Below, piece by piece: positions 1 through 5,029 of a stretch of DNA of 5,326 nucleotides. Both the position numbers and the translations under genes were made by a program. This DNA comes from Gammaproteobacteria bacterium (lineage in GTDB: Bacteria; Pseudomonadota; Gammaproteobacteria; Pseudomonadales; Azotimanducaceae): positions 1 through 5,326 of the forward strand of contig JABIVN010000425.1 of the NCBI GenBank assembly GCA_018667205.1, given 5' to 3'. How positions within the stretch are numbered: the stretch's first letter is position 1; each line of letters starts with the position of its first letter. A model generated the notes under the pieces. That model saw only the letters and a program-made list of their open reading frames with translations. It was not told the DNA's origin and searched no databases.

Positions 1-575
1 CCTGCCAATACAAGACCCGTACCATACTGAACCGCAGCGGTGAGTTGGTTCTCTCTAGTACCACCGCTTCCCCAGGCAATGGTAGAACTAATAAAAGCGG
101 TGACGACCTGGCCTGCCAGCAGCGTCGGGTCAGCCCATGATTCAAGCTCCCGCCTGTCCTGCATCACACCCAGCTCTTGGCCTATTTCTTGGGCAAGACT
201 GGCAGTAATACTTCGCTGCACCTGTTGTGTGGAATCCAGGGAGCCAAACGCTTTCAGCAGTCTTCGGTGAAAGTCAGGCGCCTGCAAAAACTGCGATGTA
301 ATGACATCAAGAATGGCAAATATACGTTCAAGGCCATTCAGGCTCGTCTTGATCTTTACCTGGTCCGGATCTCCTACAAAATGATCTTCAATAGCGGCAG
401 CCAGTAATTGATCCTTCCCTCCAAACTGGTTGTACAGGGTAGGCACGCTGACGCGACAAGCTACCGCGAGCTCACGAATTTTAATTGATTCGTACCCCTT
501 TTCGGCAATCATCTGTCGTGCGGCTTCCATCATTGAGGCACGACGCGCGAGGCGATTTTCTGACATTAGATTCAT
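1..575 (-). CDS. TetR/AcrR-family transcriptional regulator (3' end cut by window edge)
   Basis: The minus strand is open from an ATG at 575 to the left edge, giving 191 visible residues with no stop. The N-terminus has the TetR helix-turn-helix: a first helix around residues 10-27 (ASMMEAARQMIAEKGY), then IKIRELAVACRVSVPTLYNQF at about 31-51 and GGKDQLL at 52-58, the usual end of the DNA-binding domain. Residues 60-191 are helical and variable, as expected for the ligand-binding and dimer domain. TetR proteins are typically 190-220 residues, so only the tail is missing. A second in-frame ATG lies at 566; neither has a Shine-Dalgarno site, and a TAG at 587-585 limits the frame upstream. It probably represses itself and perhaps the neighbouring oxidoreductase operon or P450; the ligand is unknown. 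The family call is certain, the target is inferred. Confidence 0.93.
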   Translation of the reverse strand, partial: MNLMSENRLARRASMMEAARQMIAEKGYESIKIRELAVACRVSVPTLYNQFGGKDQLLAAAIEDHFVGDPDQVKIKTSLNGLERIFAILDVITSQFLQAPDFHRRLLKAFGSLDSTQQVQRSITASLAQEIGQELGVMQDRRELESWADPTLLAGQVVTAFISSTIAWGSGGTRENQLTAAVQYGTGLVLA

Positions 576-581
576 CGCTGA

Positions 582-610
582 ATACTAAGGCTATTTTTAA
601 ACATGTTCAA
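582..610 (-). promoter_or_regulatory. Candidate sigma70-type promoter of the TetR gene
   Basis: Read on the minus strand, TTGAAC (610-605) is followed after exactly 17 nt by TAGTAT (587-582). Each hexamer matches 4 of 6 consensus bases. Transcription from this promoter would begin about 6-7 nt further on, at or next to the ATG at 575. That fits the absence of a ribosome-binding site and suggests a leaderless or nearly leaderless message. The hexamers are imperfect, so this is a prediction. Confidence 0.45.
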
Positions 611-629
611 GTTTAGTTAACATGCTCAA
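597..629 (-). promoter_or_regulatory. Twin TTGARCATGTT motif, candidate TetR operator
   Basis: The minus strand carries TTGAGCATGTT (629-619) and TTGAACATGTT (610-600), two copies of an 11-mer with one difference, 19 bp apart and thus close to two helical turns. The copy nearer the gene sits in a 14-bp near-palindrome, TTAAACATGTTCAA (597-610), with a single mismatched pair. It overlaps the predicted -35 element of the TetR gene. Position and symmetry suit an autoregulatory site; binding is inferred. Confidence 0.45.
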
Positions 630-653
630 ATCTATTCAGGATGCTGGGGCTTT

Positions 654-709
654 GAGCAAGTTATTGAGAAAGTTGTTGAGAAAGTTATCGAGAAAGTTAT
701 CGAGAGAGT
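654..709. repeat. 12-bp tandem repeat, about 4.6 copies, spanning the GST stop codon
   Basis: The plus strand shows successive 12-mers GAGCAAGTTATT (654), GAGAAAGTTGTT (666), GAGAAAGTTATC (678), GAGAAAGTTATC (690), then a partial GAGAGAGT (702-709). Units 3 and 4 are identical. The array overlaps the last codons and the stop (699-697) of the GST gene and continues into the gap before the TetR gene. On the transcribed minus strand it is rich in C and T and poor in G (17 C and 3 G in 56 nt). Confidence 0.9.
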
Positions 710-1320
710 GGTCCCTGATTTAAGTCACTAAACGCTTTAACTGCACCGTTCATTTGACACAAGCGTGTCCAGTACTGGTTCGCATTTTCATATGAATGGC
801 TTGGAATCAGTCGGTTACACAGCATCAGACAGTAACCAACCATAATATCTGCAGCCGTGAATTCGCCCAAAAGAAACGCTTTCCCGTCAACCGCATCATT
901 GACGGCCTTAACGCAAAGAAGTGCCCGGTTCGCCATTTCTTCAACGACCGCTGGGATTTCCGGATCAAAGTTGCGTCTGTGATTAACAATTTCACCAAGG
1001 GGACGAGCGAAAGTCGCCTCACCAAACCACGACCACTGCATATATATCGCATGGGCAGGCGAACCAACTATCGGCTGGAGTCGACCGTCACCATATCGAT
1101 CCAATATGTACTGCACCATTGCACCGGACTCAAACATAGAAAGTTCACCGTCTTCCAGCACCGGCACCTTCCCTACCGGATTCTTCGTGAGCCATTCCGG
1201 ACTCATTCTGAAATCTACAGAAAAAGACACTGTCTCTATCTCAAGAGGCACGCCCAGTTCTTCGCATAACCAGATTATTCTTGTCGACCGGGTCCCCGGC
1301 ACATGAAAAAGCTTAAGCAT
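697..1320 (-). CDS. Glutathione S-transferase family protein
   Basis: This 207-residue protein has the length and two-domain plan of cytosolic glutathione S-transferases. The N-terminal thioredoxin-like domain (about 1-78) shows the start LKLFHVPGTRSTRI, with Ser/Thr residues at 10-13 where the catalytic hydroxyl or thiol usually sits. It also shows the NPVGKVPVLEDGE segment with the expected cis-proline at 53, and FESGA with E64-S65 that bind the gamma-glutamyl part of glutathione. The helical C-terminal domain has the N-capping box FTAADI (154-159). I chose the ATG at 1320 because GAGGA lies 6 nt upstream; a TTG at 1323 is too close to it. The stop lies inside a 12-bp tandem repeat. It is the third gene of the operon, 9 nt after the dioxygenase. 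A detoxifying or isomerising role for reactive catabolic intermediates is inferred; substrate and class are unknown. Confidence 0.93.
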   Translation of the reverse strand: MLKLFHVPGTRSTRIIWLCEELGVPLEIETVSFSVDFRMSPEWLTKNPVGKVPVLEDGELSMFESGAMVQYILDRYGDGRLQPIVGSPAHAIYMQWSWFGEATFARPLGEIVNHRRNFDPEIPAVVEEMANRALLCVKAVNDAVDGKAFLLGEFTAADIMVGYCLMLCNRLIPSHSYENANQYWTRLCQMNGAVKAFSDLNQGPLSR

Positions 1321-1324
1321 CAAA

Positions 1325-1331
1325 TTTCCTC
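1325..1331 (-). promoter_or_regulatory. Ribosome-binding site of the GST gene overlapping the upstream stop
   Basis: GAGGAAA on the minus strand (1331-1325) is a good Shine-Dalgarno match 6 nt before the ATG at 1320. It overlaps the TGA stop (1332-1330) of the dioxygenase, so translation of the two genes is probably coupled. Its spacing decides for ATG 1320 over TTG 1323. Confidence 0.75.
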
Positions 1332-2247
1332 AAGGCGCCATACTCACCAGCACCTGTCTTTTTCGATCACCAGAATATGGCCTGCGGCCATGCATTATCA
1401 TTTTGTTATTTACAATCGCTATTTCACCATCAACCCATTGCAGGTCGGTTGTGTAGTCTTCGGCCATGGCACTCAGTGACTCTAGCAGTTTCACCGGTAT
1501 TTCAGTTCTATCACCAAACATAACACCACTTGTAGGATTTTCACGAACGCCTGGCCAACCCCTATAGGCAGCAATTAACTGGTGGTAGAAGGATTGTCCG
1601 CCGTTAGATAGGTCAACGACCCCAGGCAATGCGGGTGAAAGTGTCTCAAGGCGATCATTGCTCTGCCAGGTAAATGTGTATCCCATCAAAGCCAACTTTT
1701 GCTCTGCTTCATGTCTGCCACTAACGTCAAGCGTGGAATACCAGCTTCTGCCCTGTCCCGACGATTCATCGCTCACCGCGGGCATTCGTGTGACATACCG
1801 AAGACCTTTGGCCAATAGCTGCGCTGTCCACTTTGGATGACTTAGTTTAAACGCTTCGAAAAGTTGATCGGACCTGCAGACAGGGGTCGCCCCACCGTGC
1901 TCTGCGGCAGAGATGCAACAGAAAAAAAGCACCGACGGCGAAACCGGCGTTTGTGCCATTTCGTGATGAAGGTAGATCTCTACCTCTGGCGGCGCTTCAT
2001 TTGCGGTAAACACCCGCTCGCTATAATTGACCCTGACGGCATTAGACAGTGATTCCTTATAGGAAAACGCCGGTAATCCAACCGCTGCAACAAACCTGTT
2101 GAAGTCATCAGGGTCTCGCATTCCGAGTCCTCGAATGAGGACTGCGCCCGTTTCTTTTAAAGCAATGTTAATGGCCAACCGGTTTTGCCGAACCCATTCC
2201 TCAATGGCATCAGGTTCGGACGGACTAAAGGTCACCGGAAACATCAT
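1330..2247 (-). CDS. TauD/TfdA-family Fe(II)/2-oxoglutarate-dependent dioxygenase
   Basis: This 305-residue protein matches the TauD/TfdA oxygenase fold, which couples 2-oxoglutarate decarboxylation to hydroxylation or desaturation of a substrate in the cytoplasm. Metal and cosubstrate residues are visible in the right order and spacing: H94-x-E96 in IYLHHEMA, T121 in GGATPV 24 residues later, distal H286 in MIMHGRRPYSGD, and R297 after 10 more residues for the 2-oxoglutarate carboxylate. This fits the group pattern H-x-D/E, Thr/Ser, His, Arg. The carboxylate is Glu rather than the Asp of TauD and TfdA; Glu is known in relatives such as clavaminate synthase. Other landmarks are GAVLIRGLG (34-42) and the substrate-loop region NGGQSFYHQLI. 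It starts with two ATGs (2247, 2244), 7 nt after the LLM stop, without a strong ribosome-binding site, so coupling is likely. The substrate cannot be named. Confidence 0.92.
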   Translation of the reverse strand: MMFPVTFSPSEPDAIEEWVRQNRLAINIALKETGAVLIRGLGMRDPDDFNRFVAAVGLPAFSYKESLSNAVRVNYSERVFTANEAPPEVEIYLHHEMAQTPVSPSVLFFCCISAAEHGGATPVCRSDQLFEAFKLSHPKWTAQLLAKGLRYVTRMPAVSDESSGQGRSWYSTLDVSGRHEAEQKLALMGYTFTWQSNDRLETLSPALPGVVDLSNGGQSFYHQLIAAYRGWPGVRENPTSGVMFGDRTEIPVKLLESLSAMAEDYTTDLQWVDGEIAIVNNKMIMHGRRPYSGDRKRQVLVSMAP

Positions 2248-2254
2248 TTATGCA

Positions 2255-3277
2255 TCACGATCCAAGGACCAAGTCTGCAAACGTTCGCAGCTGACCTATA
2301 CTCCTAGTAGACACGAGCAATGACGTGACTGGCGTGTCTTCCCATGCCTGCAACCTATCCTTGATCCTGTCAATGGATCCGACCAGAGAAATCTCATCGG
2401 CAAGTTCTGTCGGAACCGCCGCGGCGGCTTCATCCTTTTTACCCGCCAGGAATAGGTCCTGAATCTTTTCGGCAGCTTCTTCAAAACCCATGCGCTTTAC
2501 CAGTTCATTATGGAAGTTGCGGGACTTTGCACCCATACCCCCGATATAAAGTGCTAGGTTTTGCTTCAAAGGCATCAATGCTTCTTCGACATCGTCATTG
2601 ATGATGACCGAAATCCCCTGCATGATCTCGAAATCAGGTTTCGCATCTTTTATCTGGTCTGCATACACTTCCTGACGATAAGGCGAGTAATAGAGCGGTA
2701 ACCAGCCATCAGCAATCTCTGCTGTCATTGCGACGTTCTTCGGCCCTTCTGCACCCAGGAAAATTGGTAGGTCTTCCCTGTAAGGATGAGTAATAGACTT
2801 AAGAGGTTTACCCAGCCCCCAGGACCCTTCACCAGTATAAGGTAGTGGGTAATGCTCACCATCATTCGTGACCGGTTCCTGTCTGCGAAGCACCTGGCGC
2901 ACAATATCCACATACTCCCTGGTCCGCGACAAGGGTTTCCCAAAGGGTGCCCCATACCATCCCTCAACAACCTGCGGGCCTGAAACGCCCATTCCCAATA
3001 TAACCCTGCCACCAGACAGGTGATCCAGCGTCATTGCTGCCATCGCTGTTGCAGTTGGTGCGCGGGCGGACATCTGAGCGATGCCTGTGCCAAGCCTGAT
3101 CCGCTCTGTATGCGCACCGATCCATGCAAGCGGAGTGAACACATCAGAGCCCCACGCTTCCGCTGTAAACAGTGCATCGTAACCAAGCTTTTCAGCTTCC
3201 TGTGCAATCTCGACCATCTTGGGGTTTGGGCCCGCTCCCCAATATCCCAGCTGCAACCCAAGTTTTAAATTACCCAT
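2255..3277 (-). CDS. LLM-class F420/flavin-dependent oxidoreductase, Rv3520c-like
   Basis: This 340-residue protein belongs to the bacterial luciferase-like (LLM) superfamily of TIM-barrel oxidoreductases that use F420 or FMN. Signatures of the Rv3520c-like subgroup run through it: LKLGLQLGYWGAG (4-16), AQEAEKLGYDALFTAEAWGSD (25-45), TPLAWIGAHTERIRLGTGIAQ (48-68), TLDHLSGGRVILGMGVSGPQ (83-102), VEGWYGAPFGKPLSRTREYV (104-123) and IFLGAEGPKNVAMTAEIADG (172-191). Length is normal. The ATG at 3277 is preceded by GGAG 9 nt away. It is the first gene of the minus-strand operon and diverges from the P450. Rv3520c is encoded near the mycobacterial cholesterol-catabolism region, which hints at lipid or steroid work, but the reaction is unknown. 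Whether this host makes F420 cannot be seen here; FMN is a real alternative. Confidence 0.93.
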   Translation of the reverse strand: MGNLKLGLQLGYWGAGPNPKMVEIAQEAEKLGYDALFTAEAWGSDVFTPLAWIGAHTERIRLGTGIAQMSARAPTATAMAAMTLDHLSGGRVILGMGVSGPQVVEGWYGAPFGKPLSRTREYVDIVRQVLRRQEPVTNDGEHYPLPYTGEGSWGLGKPLKSITHPYREDLPIFLGAEGPKNVAMTAEIADGWLPLYYSPYRQEVYADQIKDAKPDFEIMQGISVIINDDVEEALMPLKQNLALYIGGMGAKSRNFHNELVKRMGFEEAAEKIQDLFLAGKKDEAAAAVPTELADEISLVGSIDRIKDRLQAWEDTPVTSLLVSTRSIGQLRTFADLVLGS

Positions 3278-3429
3278 ATTTTCGTACTCCGCGACACATT
3301 TACTTGAGTCCGCAGGATGCCGCGCCTATTGAATCAAAGCAACCTACATTCCGCCCGGTGCTAACAAACAATAATTGCCAATTGTCAGGTTGCCGTTTAG
3401 TCTTAAACGCTTGTCTGAGCGGGAAATTG
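3278..3429. promoter_or_regulatory. Divergent control region between the LLM operon and the P450
   Basis: These 152 bp separate two start codons facing away from each other and must hold promoters for both directions. On the plus strand TTGCCA (3375-3380) is followed after 17 nt by TAGTCT (3398-3403), a good -35 with a poor -10. No convincing minus-strand promoter stands out. A Shine-Dalgarno GGAG lies at 3290-3287 for the LLM gene, and a weak GGGA at 3421-3424 lies 5 nt before the P450 ATG. Exact promoters are uncertain. Confidence 0.6.
3394..3409. repeat. Perfect inverted repeat in the divergent control region, candidate operator
   Basis: CGTTTA (3394-3399) and TAAACG (3404-3409) form perfect 6-bp arms around GTCT. 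The element overlaps the best guess for the P450 -10 region and ends 20 bp before the ATG at 3430. The size suits a repressor half-site pair. It does not closely match the twin motif upstream of the TetR gene, so a link to that regulator is not shown. Confidence 0.5.
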
Positions 3430-4782
3430 ATGGTGGTGACACAATACGTTGGCAGTAGTGACGAAGAACGAAAGGGTCTTGTAAGCAGGATTAGATCAGG
3501 TGATTTAACGGTTTCCAATAAAGAAATGCTTGAAGCTTTCAAAATAGATCCTAACTACGACCCATACAGCATACCATTGAACAAAATGGATCCCGTACAT
3601 CCCGCCCTCTTTGCCAACGATACCCTATGGCCGCACTTCGAACGGTTAAGAAAAGAAGATCCCGTCCATTATACCGAAGACAGCATGGTGGGCCCTTACT
3701 GGTCTGTCACTAAATACGCCGACATTATGTATGTCGACACGCACCACGAACTCTTTTCTTCAAAAGCAACGCTAGGCGGCATTACCCTTGGCGGTATTCC
3801 TGACAGAGATGACGAGTTTTCGTTACCTATGTTCATCATGGAAGATCCGCCCAAACACGATGCGCAACGCATGGTTGTAACGCCGATGTTCCTTCCGAAA
3901 CAACTGGTCGATCTCGAACCACTGATTAGGGAACGAGCCGCCGAAATCTTGGACGCGCTGCCCATTGGTGAAGAGTTTAACTGGGTGCGGTTAGTCTCAG
4001 TTGAGCTAACAGCACAGATGCTGGCAACACTTTTTGACATTCCACAGGAAGACAGAATGAAGCTGATCCTGTGGTCAGATACTTCCCAGAACATGGGTGA
4101 CCCGGAGTATTTCGACACACCGGAGCAAGGATTCCAGATTCTTTTCGAATGCCTCGCTTATTTTCAACAGCGCTACGAGAAAAGAAAAACCGAACCGCGA
4201 AAATTTGATCTCATCTCGATGCTGGCACATGACGAATCAACCAATAACATGAGTCCGCAGGAATTGCTGGGTAATATATTGCTACTGATTGTTGGTGGTA
4301 ACGACACAACCCGCAATTCTATCTCCGGTGGTGTTCTCGCGCTGAGCCAGAACCCTGCGGAATACCAGAAGCTACTTCAGGACCCAGGGCTTATTCCAAA
4401 AATGGTACCTGAAATGATTCGATGGCAATCTCCGGTCGCTCACATGGCACGAACCGCGTTGCAGGATACGGAACTGGGTGGTAAGAAAATCAAGAAGGGT
4501 GACCGGCTTTGCATGTGGTATATCTCGGGAAACCGGGACGAAGACTCAATCGACAATGCAGACAAGTTTATCATCGACAGAGACAACCCAAGACAACACA
4601 CGGCTTTTGGGTACGGTGTGCACCGTTGTGTCGGAAATCGACTAGCCGAGATGCAATTGCGCGTGATCTGGGAAGAGATCACCAAACGGTTTTCCAAAAT
4701 AGAAGTCACGGGTGAACCCAAGTATCTCAAATCCAGCTTCATTCACGGCATCACAGACCTTCCGGTAACCTTAAAAGCATAA
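3430..4782 (+). CDS. Cytochrome P450, CYP153 family-like
   Basis: This soluble 450-residue P450 has all core motifs: I-helix GGNDTTRNSISGG (289-301) with the acid-alcohol pair D292-T293, ExxR as E328-M-I-R331, and the haem loop FGYGVHRCVG (393-402) with axial ligand C400. The GGNDTTRNS motif, the DTLWPHFERLRKEDPVHY start (64-81), GPYWSVTKYADIM (88-100), FIMEDPPKHDAQR (135-147), SGNRDED (366-372) and RLAEMQLRVIWEEI (404-417) are characteristic of CYP153. These are terminal hydroxylases of alkanes, fatty acids and related molecules. The frame stays open upstream to 3172, but that part lies antisense to the LLM gene and shows no P450 character, so I take the ATG at 3430, giving a normal CYP153 length. 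There is no signal or membrane anchor. It needs a ferredoxin and reductase, neither encoded in the window. Family is confident; substrate is not known. Confidence 0.93.
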   Translation: MVVTQYVGSSDEERKGLVSRIRSGDLTVSNKEMLEAFKIDPNYDPYSIPLNKMDPVHPALFANDTLWPHFERLRKEDPVHYTEDSMVGPYWSVTKYADIMYVDTHHELFSSKATLGGITLGGIPDRDDEFSLPMFIMEDPPKHDAQRMVVTPMFLPKQLVDLEPLIRERAAEILDALPIGEEFNWVRLVSVELTAQMLATLFDIPQEDRMKLILWSDTSQNMGDPEYFDTPEQGFQILFECLAYFQQRYEKRKTEPRKFDLISMLAHDESTNNMSPQELLGNILLLIVGGNDTTRNSISGGVLALSQNPAEYQKLLQDPGLIPKMVPEMIRWQSPVAHMARTALQDTELGGKKIKKGDRLCMWYISGNRDEDSIDNADKFIIDRDNPRQHTAFGYGVHRCVGNRLAEMQLRVIWEEITKRFSKIEVTGEPKYLKSSFIHGITDLPVTLKA

Positions 4783-4800
4783 CCCAGGCGTGATAATGAA

Positions 4801-4935
4801 GGGCGAACGCTAAAGCGAACCTCTAAAAGGGGCGGGGGAGGAATAAAACTATAAACCCTTCGTCCCGTTTAGAACGCCGGTCATTTTGAGGTTGTTCCTT
4901 CTAGCGTTTAACCCCCCTCCGTTCCCTTTTTTTTT
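4801..4935 (+). terminator. Long imperfect hairpin with T9 run after the P450
   Basis: Eighteen nt after the P450 stop begins a foldable segment. AACGCTA (4806-4812) pairs with TAGCGTT (4902-4908). AACCTC plus AAAA (4818-4828, one bulged T) pairs with TTTTGAGGTT (4884-4893). The outer GGG (4801-4803) can meet the C run at 4912-4917. Nine T follow at 4927-4935. The G-rich stretch 4829-4841 can instead pair with the C-rich stretch just before the T run. This suits a terminator between converging genes, though the stem is longer and less regular than usual, and no gene is seen in 4783-5027. Confidence 0.55.
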
Positions 4936-5011
4936 AGGTATCGGTCATGTGCTGAGTCGCTATTAAAAAGCATAACCGGAACAGTTATTGCTGCTGAAGA
5001 CCAAAGCGGCA

Positions 5012-5029
5012 AATACCGTCTGAGGTATT
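5012..5029 (-). repeat. Small inverted repeat at the cupin stop codon
   Basis: AATACC (5012-5017) and GGTATT (5024-5029) are perfect 6-bp arms around a 6-nt loop. The element overlaps the TAA stop (5030-5028) of the cupin gene on the minus strand. There is no T run after it on that strand, so it would be at best a weak terminator or an RNA-stabilising stem. Confidence 0.35.

Noticed and set aside
654..709. CRISPR array or origin iterons
   Set aside because: Units are only 12 bp, directly adjacent without spacers, and overlap a coding end. There is no Cas or replication gene nearby.
796..1269. 157-codon open frame on the plus strand inside the GST gene
   Set aside because: It lies wholly antisense to a clear GST and its translation has no recognisable domain; it is a shadow frame.
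1321..1323. TTG at 1323 as the GST start
   Set aside because: It leaves only 3 nt from the Shine-Dalgarno core; the ATG at 1320 has 6 nt and gives the usual GST N-terminus.
1843..1857. TTAGTTTAAACGCTT inside the dioxygenase gene, similar to 3398-3412 in the divergent control region
   Set aside because: It lies within coding sequence, needs a gap to align and lacks the full inverted repeat; most likely chance similarity.
3172..3429. In-frame upstream extension of the P450 reading frame by 86 codons
   Set aside because: Its first part is antisense to the well-conserved N-terminus of the LLM protein, the rest is the divergent control region, and it shows no P450-like sequence. The start at 3430 gives the normal CYP153 length.
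3696..4118. 140-codon open frame on the minus strand inside the P450 gene
   Set aside because: It is antisense to conserved P450 sequence, rich in Ser, and has no start signal; a shadow frame.
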